From Burkholderiales bacterium (GTDB lineage Bacteria; Pseudomonadota; Gammaproteobacteria; Burkholderiales; Casimicrobiaceae): a stretch of 8,182 nucleotides of DNA. The stretch spans positions 1-8,182 of the forward strand of contig JANXNO010000373.1 of the NCBI GenBank assembly GCA_025354075.1, read 5' to 3'. The position numbers were made by a program, and so were the translations under genes. Below the pieces are notes generated by a model that did not search any database, had not been told where the DNA came from, and saw nothing but the letters and a program-made list of their open reading frames with translations. Below are positions 1 to 6,012 of the stretch, piece by piece (the first letter of the stretch is position 1; every line of letters starts with the position of its first letter).

Positions 1-2
1 TG

Positions 3-524
3 ATTGATACCGAGAGCGATCACAACACGCAGGACACGGCCAAGCGCGTGGCGAAGATGTACCTGAACGAGGTGTTTCGCGGCCGCTACGTGCCGCCACC
101 GCCAGTGACAGAGTTTCCAAATGTAGAGCATTTGAACGAGCTGATGATCGTGGGCCCGATCACGATTCGCTCCGCCTGTTCGCACCACTTTTGCCCGATC
201 ATGGGGCGGGTGTGGATCGGCGTGATGCCGAACCAGCATTCCAACTTGATCGGGCTGTCAAAGTATGCGCGGCTGGCCGACTGGGTGATGAGTCGCCCGC
301 AGATTCAGGAGGAAGCCGTTACGCAGTTGGCCAATTTGTTGCAGGACAAAATTCAGCCCGACGGCTTGGCGCTGGTGATGGAGGCCGATCACTTTTGCAT
401 GCACTGGCGTGGCGTAAAAGATGTGAACGCAAAGATGATCAACAGCGTGATGCGCGGATCATTTCTGAAAGACGCCAATTTGCGTCGTGAATTTTTAGCG
501 CTGGTTGACAGCAGAAAAGCTTAA
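3..524 (+). CDS. folE: GTP cyclohydrolase I, 3' part (start lies off the left edge)
   Basis: This enzyme converts GTP to 7,8-dihydroneopterin triphosphate, the entry step to folate and other pterins, in the cytoplasm. The reading frame is open to the window edge and already matches the family before the internal GTG at 48 (DTAKRVAKMYLNEVF), so the true start is upstream. Expected catalytic features are visible: a Cys-x-His-His motif (CSHH, Cys codon at 177, His codons at 183 and 186), the GLSK-ARLADW core, the RPQIQE segment carrying the guanine-binding Gln-Glu, and HFCM with the third zinc-ligand Cys (codon at 396), followed by RGV. The family usually has CEHH; here Ser replaces Glu and an extra Cys follows (HHFCP), so it belongs to a divergent FolE1-type branch. 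The stop is 2 nt before the BLUF gene, which suggests co-transcription and translational coupling. Family assignment is firm; the branch assignment is inference. Confidence 0.95.
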   Translation: MDTESDHNTQDTAKRVAKMYLNEVFRGRYVPPPPVTEFPNVEHLNELMIVGPITIRSACSHHFCPIMGRVWIGVMPNQHSNLIGLSKYARLADWVMSRPQIQEEAVTQLANLLQDKIQPDGLALVMEADHFCMHWRGVKDVNAKMINSVMRGSFLKDANLRREFLALVDSRKA

Positions 525-526
525 TT

Positions 527-958
527 ATGTTAGTTCGTCTCACCTATGTCAGTCGCGCGGTTGGCGTCGTCACGCAACCCATGATGGACTCGATATTGAA
601 TACGTCCAGAAAAAATAATCCGGCGAATGGCGTCACTGGCGTACTTTGCACCAATAACTACATCTTTCTGCAGCTGCTGGAAGGCGGTCGTAAAGAGGTT
701 AGCGAGACGTACAACCGCATCGCGCGCGACCCGCGTCACAACGACGTTCAGCTGTTGCACATGGAAGAAGTCACCGAGCGCAAGTTTGCGGGATGGTCGA
801 TGGGCAAAGTGTCGTTTGATCGCATCAATCTGGCGATCCTGCTCAAATACTCCGCAAAGTCGGTGCTGGACCCGTACGCCGTGCCAGGCGCCTCATCGAT
901 TGCGTTACTTGATGAATTGATGGCGACGGCTAGCGTGGCTTCCAACGGCACCACGTAG
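527..958 (+). CDS. Short BLUF-domain blue-light photoreceptor
   Basis: This 143-residue protein is a stand-alone BLUF (sensors of blue light using FAD) domain with a short C-terminal helical tail. The flavin-site residues fall where the family has them: Tyr7 (LTYVS), Asn31 (NNP), Gln49 (FLQLLEG), and Trp90 with Met92 in the GWSMG segment. This gives the complete Tyr/Gln/Trp/Met set needed for photocycling. The EGGRKEV, YNRI-RDPRH and ERKFAGWSMG blocks are typical of short BLUF proteins. No EAL, GGDEF or other output domain is fused, so signalling would have to go through protein-protein contacts made by residues of about 95-143. The ATG lies 2 nt after the folE stop with no strong ribosome site of its own, so translation probably depends on ribosomes finishing folE. 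It is the last gene before a strong terminator. Photoreceptor identity is secure; the output partner is unknown, with FolE the obvious candidate. Confidence 0.95.
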   Translation: MLVRLTYVSRAVGVVTQPMMDSILNTSRKNNPANGVTGVLCTNNYIFLQLLEGGRKEVSETYNRIARDPRHNDVQLLHMEEVTERKFAGWSMGKVSFDRINLAILLKYSAKSVLDPYAVPGASSIALLDELMATASVASNGTT

Positions 959-980
959 CGCTCAGCCGTCGTATCAGCCG

Positions 981-1012
981 AAAAAAAGCCCGACCATGGT
1001 CAGGTTTTTTTT
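981..1012. terminator. Bidirectional rho-independent terminator
   Basis: Seven A residues (981-987) and eight T residues (1005-1012) flank a G/C-containing hairpin centred on the perfect 10-bp palindrome GACCATGGTC (992-1001). The stem continues outward as CC/GG with one C/A mismatch and then through the A/T tracts. A-tract plus stem plus T-tract reads as a terminator on either strand. This fits its place between two convergent genes, the BLUF gene (plus) and the IPTL-CTERM-type gene (minus). Confidence 0.85.
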
Positions 1013-1028
1013 CAAGGTGTGGCTACAC

Positions 1029-1047
1029 CGCCGGTCATTTGCCGGCG
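1029..1047 (-). other. Hairpin spanning the stop codon of the exported-protein gene
   Basis: A perfect inverted repeat, CGCCGG (1029-1034) and CCGGCG (1042-1047), places the TGA stop (1035-1037 on the plus strand) in its 7-nt loop. A second small hairpin, GGTGT-GGCT-ACACC (1016-1029), lies next to it toward the terminator. These could stabilise the 3' end of the minus-strand transcript. There is no T-run directly after them, so termination is better assigned to 981-1012. Confidence 0.4.
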
Positions 1048-2093
1048 TTAACGTCGACCGTCGTTGCAATTTGGGCGCCTACTTTATTAACGTCCCGGCG
1101 CCGACCACGCAGACCGTAGACGCCCCACAACGCCGCGCACAATGAGGTGCCGCCCAAGCCGATCGCAGAAAGTGCAGGCACGTTCACAGCGGTTGTGGGG
1201 TCTTGCAACACCGGCGGCGTCACCGTGCCTGCCGGCAAGTCAAACACCGTGGCCACGAGACTCAGGCAATCATCCCCGGCAAATGTGGCCCGGAAATTGA
1301 GCGTGTTTGGGCCGGGCACCAAAAAGCTGGCCACCGATGCGGACGAGTGATCCCACAGGCCGCCCGACGTCGCAGTGCCGCCAGGCGCAACCGGAAGTGT
1401 GCCCCCAGCGTATTCAGGAATAGCGAACGAGGTGCTGTTAATAGTCGCTGTGGCGGCGTCAGAGAAGGTCTGACCATCTGACACAATCAGATTCAGCGCC
1501 GCAGGGCCCGACGCGTAGTTAATACCAGACAGCGTCGCACTCCAACCCGCGCTGTCAAACGTGTTTGCGATATTTGAATCGTTGCCCCAAAACACGGCGA
1601 TATCGCGGTTGTTGGCGGGGTTGCCGTCGTTGTAGAACACGAACAGAGAAGCGCCGTTAGGGTCGAACGTTCCAGCGGTCAGCATGTTCGACAAGGCGTA
1701 GACACCATTGCCAGTGACAACAGAGGTAACGTCCGTCTGAAAGGACTGCGACGACGCTTGACTCCAGCAATTGTCCGAGCTCAGCCCAATATTCGCACCG
1801 GCAAATGGCGTTCCATTGACCGTAACGCCTCGCGATAGTGCGGTTGCTGTGGTGGCCACACCGTGCCAAACGAGGATCGCTCGCGTAACCGTCCCAGTCA
1901 CGCCCGCGACGGTCACGCTGCCAGCTCCAGTACCGCGAAGCCCGGCCACACTAAACAAGCCAAAATCGGTTGAACCCGCAAATGGACCGACGGCCAGGTT
2001 ATTCGCAATCGAAGGTACGGTCAGTGAAGCCGCCAGAGCGACTGCCAGCCCACGTTTCAGAAATACCGAACGAGTATTTGCGTTGAACCGCAC
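1035..2093 (-). CDS. Exported surface protein with IPTL-CTERM-like C-terminal sorting signal
   Basis: The 352-residue protein begins with a signal peptide (basic RSVFLKRG, hydrophobic residues of about 16-27, likely cleavage after SIA at residue 30). A Gly/Ala/Thr/Ser-rich, beta-strand-like body of about 270 residues follows, with only two cysteines (109 and 276) that could form one disulfide. Near the C terminus comes VPALS (305-309), a hydrophobic stretch (about 310-328) and an RGRRR cluster (329-333). This three-part layout is that of IPTL-CTERM sorting signals, found in exosortase-type surface systems of betaproteobacteria. VPALS is a variant of the usual IPTLS. About 19 residues follow the basic cluster, where the family normally ends within a few. 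The start is GTG (2093-2091), preceded 7 nt away by a good ribosome site, AGGTGG (2101-2106). The body resembles adhesin or matrix-like exported proteins, but I do not recognise a named domain; its function is unknown. Confidence 0.8.
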   Translation of the reverse strand: MRFNANTRSVFLKRGLAVALAASLTVPSIANNLAVGPFAGSTDFGLFSVAGLRGTGAGSVTVAGVTGTVTRAILVWHGVATTATALSRGVTVNGTPFAGANIGLSSDNCWSQASSQSFQTDVTSVVTGNGVYALSNMLTAGTFDPNGASLFVFYNDGNPANNRDIAVFWGNDSNIANTFDSAGWSATLSGINYASGPAALNLIVSDGQTFSDAATATINSTSFAIPEYAGGTLPVAPGGTATSGGLWDHSSASVASFLVPGPNTLNFRATFAGDDCLSLVATVFDLPAGTVTPPVLQDPTTAVNVPALSAIGLGGTSLCAALWGVYGLRGRRRDVNKVGAQIATTVDVNAGK

Positions 2094-2100
2094 ACTGAAA

Positions 2101-2106
2101 CCACCT
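2101..2106 (-). promoter_or_regulatory. Shine-Dalgarno site for the GTG start at 2093
   Basis: On the minus strand this reads AGGTGG, seven nucleotides before the GTG codon. It supports choosing GTG at 2093 even though no ATG is available nearby. Confidence 0.6.
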
Positions 2107-2113
2107 ACTTAAA

Positions 2114-2119
2114 ATTATA
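2114..2119 (-). promoter_or_regulatory. Candidate -10 box (TATAAT) upstream of the exported-protein gene
   Basis: The minus strand reads a perfect TATAAT in an AT-rich patch (2107-2125). No recognisable -35 hexamer sits 16-18 nt further upstream. A transcript starting here would have a leader of only about 13 nt, just enough for the AGGTGG site. It is therefore a candidate only. Confidence 0.3.
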
Positions 2120-2212
2120 AAAATGATCGAGAATGAACCGCGTGGTCGTCAGTCGTTAAAAAAGATTCGTGAGTCTCCAGTGGGCAAAAAAATTTGCGCC
2201 GGAAAATCGTCC

Positions 2213-2230
2213 TGAAAGGCTTACCTTTCA
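2213..2230 (-). other. Hairpin overlapping the lipoprotein stop codon
   Basis: A perfect 7-bp inverted repeat, TGAAAGG (2213-2219) and CCTTTCA (2224-2230), with a 4-nt loop starts exactly at the TGA stop of the lipoprotein gene. On the minus strand it is followed by GGACGATTTT, a poor T-run. It may be a weak terminator or an mRNA 3'-end stabiliser. Confidence 0.45.
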
Positions 2231-2959
2231 TGATTTTTTGCCATCAGCCTTCATGGCTTCGAGCTTAGCGATATCGACTTTACCGAGCAGGGCTTTAACA
2301 TCGTTCATATCAAGGCCTCGCGAATCAACCTGCACCATAAATCGGTTGCCAACGACCAGGTGTACCTCGCCGTGCTTGCTTGATTTGTTCCACTTTTCCA
2401 TCAGCTTGCGTCCGCTGACGGTGGAGGTTTTCTCGTAGCCGTCGCTGGTTTCTTTGTCGATATCGACGTTCATCCACATATTGGCGAGCGCGAATGGCCC
2501 GGCTAGCGAGCCGGGGTCGGTGATTTCAAAGCGAACGCTTTTGTTACCGTCGTCCGTGCGAAATGACTGCTTGGCCTCAGACACGGAAATTCCGAACGCG
2601 TTATTTTTTTCACCGGAACTATCGCCCTTGGTGAATCCGGCGAGCTCCTGTGGCAATACCTCTTTCAATTTTCGAAAATCGACAGGATCGTAGCTACCTC
2701 CGCCGACCACTCCGCCCGCTGCACCCGCCATCGCACCCAGCGCCTTCATGGCGTCCCCCATAGCGGCACCGACGTCTTGCCCACCTTTAGCGGTAGCGGC
2801 TTCAGCTCTTTTGCCTGCGGCCTCCATGTCCTTAGCGGCTTGCTCCAGCTGCTTGATCGCAGCTTCGCGCGCTACTTGCTCTGGGCTGGGGCCGCACGCT
2901 GCCAAAAGTGCCGCGGCACAAAGAACCGACATTACGGAAACTCGACGGGTGGTCTTCAT
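2228..2959 (-). CDS. Small lipoprotein of unknown function
   Basis: The 243-residue precursor has a lipoprotein signal peptide: basic MKTTRR, a hydrophobic core (residues 7-18) and the lipobox LAAC with Cys22 as the lipidation site. Residue +2 is Gly rather than Asp, so outer-membrane sorting is the default expectation. Mature residues of about 25-60 are rich in Ala, Glu, Lys and Gln and look like an amphipathic helix or coiled coil. They are followed by a Gly/Ala-rich linker (about 60-90), which fits a tether holding the folded domain away from the membrane. The C-terminal domain (about 91-243, from DPVDFRKLKEVLP) is mixed alpha/beta with no cysteines and no catalytic motif that I can see. 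I do not recognise a named family. The ATG at 2959 fits the signal peptide, though no clear ribosome site precedes it. The gene is 134 bp from the next gene on each transcript side or more, so it may be transcribed alone. Confidence 0.8.
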   Translation of the reverse strand: MKTTRRVSVMSVLCAAALLAACGPSPEQVAREAAIKQLEQAAKDMEAAGKRAEAATAKGGQDVGAAMGDAMKALGAMAGAAGGVVGGGSYDPVDFRKLKEVLPQELAGFTKGDSSGEKNNAFGISVSEAKQSFRTDDGNKSVRFEITDPGSLAGPFALANMWMNVDIDKETSDGYEKTSTVSGRKLMEKWNKSSKHGEVHLVVGNRFMVQVDSRGLDMNDVKALLGKVDIAKLEAMKADGKKS

Positions 2960-3134
2960 TTTGATTATGCGAATTGAGGGATCGCACGTGAAGACGTAAT
3001 CAGCGGCAAAGTTGCGCCAAATATTTTTGGGAATGTTGCGGCGCGCTCAGGCACAAGTGCGCGATGTTGCCATTTCACCGCTGCGAACGAGGGCTCACGG
3101 CCTGTTACCGCCGCGAAAAACGCAGTTTTGGACG

Positions 3135-4571
3135 CTAAGCCGTGCCACCCACCGTCAAACCTTCAATACGCAGCGTCGGCTGGCCAATGCCTACAGGCAC
3201 GCTTTGGCCTTCTTTGCCACAAACGCCGATGCCCTCATCCAGCGCCATGTCGTTGCCAATCATGGTGATTTTGGTCAGCGCGTCCGGGCCGTTGCCGATG
3301 AGGGTTGCGCCCTTGATAGGGTACATCAGCTTGCCGTTTTCGACCTTCCAGGCTTCGTCCATCGTGAACACGAATTTGCCGCTGGTGATGTCGACCTGCC
3401 CGCCGCCAAAGTTCACGGCGTAGATGCCGTTTTCGACACTTGCGATGATCTCCTGCGGATCTTGGTTGCCGCCAAGCATGTAAGTATTGGTCATGCGTGG
3501 CATCGGCAGGTGCGCGTAGCTTTCGCGACGGCCGTTGCCCGTCGGGGCCATGCCCATAAGGCGTGCATTCATCGTGTCCTGGATGTAGCCTTTCAGAATG
3601 CCGTCTTCTATCAACACCGTAGCGTTGGTCGGCGTGCCTTCGTCGTCCACCGTGAGCGAGCCGCGGCGGTCGGTCAGCGTGCCATCGTCGAGCACGGTCA
3701 CGCCGGCAGCGGCAACGCGTTCGCCGATGCGACCGCTGAATGCAGACGAGCCTTTGCGGTTGAAGTCACCCTCCAAACCGTGACCCACCGCCTCATGCAG
3801 CAGCACCCCCGGCCAACCGGGACCACAGACGACGGGCATCACGCCGGACGGCGCGGGACGAGCATCCAGTTGCAGCAGCGCCATGTCCACAGCTTCGTAG
3901 GCACGTTTGGCGATGAATGCCGCGTCGAACCGCTCAAATCCGTAACGACCACCGCCACCCGAGCGGCCCTGCTCGCGTTTGCCGTTACTTTCGACAATGG
4001 CCGTGACGTTCAATCGGCACAACGGGCGCACGTCGGAGGCGATCACGCCATCGCTGCGCATCACCAGCATCACGACATGTTCGCAAGCGAGGTTGACCAT
4101 GACCTGGGTGACGCGCGGGTCGCGGGCGCGGGCTATACGCTCGGTTTCGCGTAGCAGGGCGATCTTCGCTTCGTCACTGATGGAAGCGAGCGGATCGGCG
4201 GCGGTATAAAGGCTGGAGCCGCTACCGGTGGGCTTCACCGCAACCGAGGCACTTTGTCCTGCGCGACCGATGGCTGCTACGGTGTTAGCCGCAGCGGTGA
4301 TAGAGGCAAGGCCAATGTCGCCAGAGTAGGCGAATGCGGTTTGCTCACCGGTGATCGCACGCACGCCAACGCCCGATTCAATCGAAAAACTCCCACTCTT
4401 GACGATGCTTTCCTCGAGCGACCAACTCTCGCTTTTGTGATGCTCAAAGTAGAGATCAGCGTACTCAACGCCGCGCGACGTCAAGCCGCCGAGCGTACTG
4501 GCGAGAAGATCCAACGAAAGATTAGCGGGGGTCAGGAGCAGCGATTGCGCAGTGGCGAGTGAAGCAGACAT
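3135..4571 (-). CDS. tldD: Metalloprotease TldD
   Basis: TldD is the catalytic subunit of the cytoplasmic TldD/TldE (PmbA) zinc protease, known for maturing ribosomally made peptides such as microcin B17 and for degrading CcdA. The HExxxH zinc motif is present (HEAVGH, His260/Glu261/His265 counted from the upstream TTG), preceded by GWPGVLL. The third-ligand Cys lies near the C terminus (Cys452 in GVCGKEGQSVPVG). The family blocks EGxFNRKGSSAFSG, DDEGTPT and GNGRRESYAHLPMPRMTNT are all seen. The length of about 478 residues is normal. A TTG at 4574 precedes an ATG at 4571; I chose the ATG as the commoner start, and neither has a strong ribosome site. Its partner tldE is not in the window. Upstream on the same strand lies the dienelactone hydrolase gene, separated by a palindromic repeat, so tldD probably has its own promoter. 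Confidence 0.96.
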   Translation of the reverse strand: MSASLATAQSLLLTPANLSLDLLASTLGGLTSRGVEYADLYFEHHKSESWSLEESIVKSGSFSIESGVGVRAITGEQTAFAYSGDIGLASITAAANTVAAIGRAGQSASVAVKPTGSGSSLYTAADPLASISDEAKIALLRETERIARARDPRVTQVMVNLACEHVVMLVMRSDGVIASDVRPLCRLNVTAIVESNGKREQGRSGGGGRYGFERFDAAFIAKRAYEAVDMALLQLDARPAPSGVMPVVCGPGWPGVLLHEAVGHGLEGDFNRKGSSAFSGRIGERVAAAGVTVLDDGTLTDRRGSLTVDDEGTPTNATVLIEDGILKGYIQDTMNARLMGMAPTGNGRRESYAHLPMPRMTNTYMLGGNQDPQEIIASVENGIYAVNFGGGQVDITSGKFVFTMDEAWKVENGKLMYPIKGATLIGNGPDALTKITMIGNDMALDEGIGVCGKEGQSVPVGIGQPTLRIEGLTVGGTA

Positions 4572-4575
4572 CAAA

Positions 4576-4657
4576 AAGCGGGGTGAAACCTAGATTTGAT
4601 GAGGGTAGCACAGGGACGAAAACATACGCTTCACTCGACGCCAAGCGGGGCAAAACC
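4576..4657. repeat. Short imperfect direct repeat upstream of tldD
   Basis: AAGCGGGGTGAAACC (4576-4590) recurs as AAGCGGGGCAAAACC (4643-4657), 13 of 15 bases identical and 67 bp apart. The first copy sits directly before the tldD start and the second enters the palindromic repeat. This suggests that the intergenic region grew by insertion or duplication of repeat material. Confidence 0.4.
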
Positions 4658-4757
4658 AGCGTTGGTGGCCTCGACGCCGCTACAGCGCAATCGAGGAGTA
4701 CCCCGCGCTGGGCGGATCCTCGATTCCGCTGTAGCTGCATCGACGCTAAGGAGAGAC
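4635..4757. repeat. Palindromic intergenic repeat (REP-like element)
   Basis: The core is an 18-bp inverted repeat, CTACAGCGCAATCGAGGA (4680-4697) and TCCTCGATTCCGCTGTAG (4717-4734), with a single mismatch and a 19-nt spacer. The spacer can itself form a small CCGC/GCGG stem. Pairing continues imperfectly outward, into the TCGACGC words at both ends. The word TCGACGC occurs three times as a direct repeat (4635, 4671 and 4739). It fills the gap between the dienelactone hydrolase and tldD genes. It looks like a mobile or dispersed palindromic unit that could affect mRNA stability or termination. Family membership cannot be shown from one copy. Confidence 0.6.
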
Positions 4758-4763
4758 GGGGCG

Positions 4764-5660
4764 CTACGCCAAATACTTCTTGAAATGATCCATCGTGCGA
4801 TCCCAAGACAGCTTCGCTGCGGCTTCGTTGTAGCGCGGCGTGGAATTGTTGTGGAAGCCGTGCTGGGTGTCGGCGTAGGTATGCGCCTCAAACTTGGTGC
4901 CCGCTGCTTTCATCGCCGTTTCGTACGCGGGCCACGTACCGTTCACACCGGGGTCGGTGGCGGCGAAGTGGATCAGCATGGCCGCCTTGATATTGCCTAC
5001 GCTGGCAGTTTCGGCTCCAGCGCCGTAATACGGCGCCGACGCCTGCAAATCCGCACCCATCGCGGTCGCGAGGTAGTTGCTGGTGCCGCCGCCCCAGCAA
5101 AATCCGGTGACGCCGAGCTTGCCGGTGGACAGTTTGTGCGCCTTGAGCCACTTTGCTCCGTTCAGCATGTCGGTGCGCAGCTTCGCCTGATCGAGCTTGG
5201 CCTGCATCGTGCGACCATCATCGTCGTTGCCGGGATAGCCGCCAAGTGGTGCCAGACCATCGGGGGCGAGCGCGAGGTAGCCCGCCGCTGCGGCGCGGCG
5301 CGCGACGTCTTCGATGTACGGATTGAGACCGCGGTTCTCGTGTATCACCAGCACCGCCGGGAACGGTCCGTTGCCTGCGGGTTGCACCAGGTAGCCGCGC
5401 ATGGTTTCGCCGTTTCCGCCGGGCGACGGATAGGTGACGTAACTGGCCTTGATGCGCGGATCGGTGAACGATATCGTTTGCGCTTGAGCGTATTGCGGCA
5501 ATAGCGAGGTGGCCATCGCAAGCGCGGGAATGCCCAGCACGGCGAGCGCAGAAGCACGCTTGAGGTACTCGCGACGATCAATCTTGCCGTGGCAATATTC
5601 GTCGTAAAGGTCGTAGACGCGCTGATCAATTTGGGTTTGCGTGACGGGCGGATGATTCAT
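4764..5660 (-). CDS. Tat-exported dienelactone hydrolase family protein
   Basis: This 298-residue alpha/beta hydrolase has the dienelactone hydrolase layout: Glu108 in HENRG, nucleophile Cys188 in GFCWGG (with Cys in place of the usual Ser), Asp236 in ATDPGV and His267 in TQHGF. The full Cys-Asp-His triad and the accessory Glu are therefore present. The N terminus has about 28 residues including DLYDEYCHG, then RREYLKR and a hydrophobic stretch ending in YAQAQ near residue 61. This reads as a twin-arginine export signal, so the enzyme should act in the periplasm. The DEYxHGxxxRR-(F/Y)LKR start is characteristic of the YghX-like branch of the family. Substrate is unknown; canonical members open dienelactones from chloroaromatic degradation, but this branch is not tied to such pathways and none is seen nearby. 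The ATG at 5660 has a good ribosome site (AGGAG, 5670-5674). Confidence 0.92.
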   Translation of the reverse strand: MNHPPVTQTQIDQRVYDLYDEYCHGKIDRREYLKRASALAVLGIPALAMATSLLPQYAQAQTISFTDPRIKASYVTYPSPGGNGETMRGYLVQPAGNGPFPAVLVIHENRGLNPYIEDVARRAAAAGYLALAPDGLAPLGGYPGNDDDGRTMQAKLDQAKLRTDMLNGAKWLKAHKLSTGKLGVTGFCWGGGTSNYLATAMGADLQASAPYYGAGAETASVGNIKAAMLIHFAATDPGVNGTWPAYETAMKAAGTKFEAHTYADTQHGFHNNSTPRYNEAAAKLSWDRTMDHFKKYLA

Positions 5661-5669
5661 GATTCGTTA

Positions 5670-5674
5670 CTCCT
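5670..5674 (-). promoter_or_regulatory. Shine-Dalgarno site for the dienelactone hydrolase gene
   Basis: The minus strand reads AGGAG, nine nucleotides before the ATG at 5660. This supports the long N terminus upstream of the twin-arginine motif. Confidence 0.65.
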
Positions 5675-6012
5675 AAAAATCATCACATGAATGTAGCGCG
5701 TTGCAGCGTGATTCGATAGAGGACATACCGCCAGATAGGCGAACTGCTTTGCGCTGCACGCCCAGCCTGATGCGGCTGCCCAACGAAATCCAGCCCATGT
5801 CGGTATCCTTCCATAACCACCGCTAAGCCCTATGCTTTGGGCGTCGCAGGTAAAAGTTGTTGGATCGCGATCTGAAGTCTGCTGTTTGCGTTCGAACTGA
5901 GGCAAAGCGAGTAAATAGCTGGTCGCAGTTTTTGGGCTGCTAAAGCTTGCGTTTCATGGCCCACCGTGTAAAAACTGAGCGCTACAAAGCGCAATTAATA
6001 CGACAAAGACAT
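5675..6012. other. Divergent intergenic region with palindromes, no gene seen
   Basis: This stretch separates the minus-strand dienelactone hydrolase gene from the plus-strand hydrolase-like gene and should hold promoters for both. I find no convincing coding region, RNA gene or consensus promoter pair. It contains a perfect 10-bp palindrome, GATCGCGATC (5863-5872), and a short hairpin, CAGCC-TGATGC-GGCTG (5763-5778). Either might be an operator, but nothing ties them to a regulator. The plus-strand gene could begin inside this region at 5956. Confidence 0.5.

Noticed and set aside
3012..4154. A 380-codon plus-strand open frame opposite tldD
   Set aside because: It lies antisense to a fully conserved tldD gene, its product is rich in His, Arg and Ala with no recognisable motif, and long antisense frames are common opposite GC-rich genes.
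4596..5504. A 302-codon plus-strand open frame opposite the dienelactone hydrolase gene
   Set aside because: It is antisense to a clear enzyme gene with a full catalytic triad, starts inside the palindromic repeat, and has Arg/Val/Ala-rich shadow-type composition.
5657..5905. An 82-codon minus-strand open frame upstream of the dienelactone hydrolase gene
   Set aside because: It has no recognisable motif, overlaps the ribosome site and start of the hydrolase gene, and no plausible ribosome site precedes it.
5947..5974. TTGCGT and TAAAAA, 16 bp apart, as a promoter for the papain-like gene
   Set aside because: Each hexamer matches the consensus poorly (about 3 of 6 and 4 of 6), so it is not distinguishable from chance, although it would favour the 6013 start.
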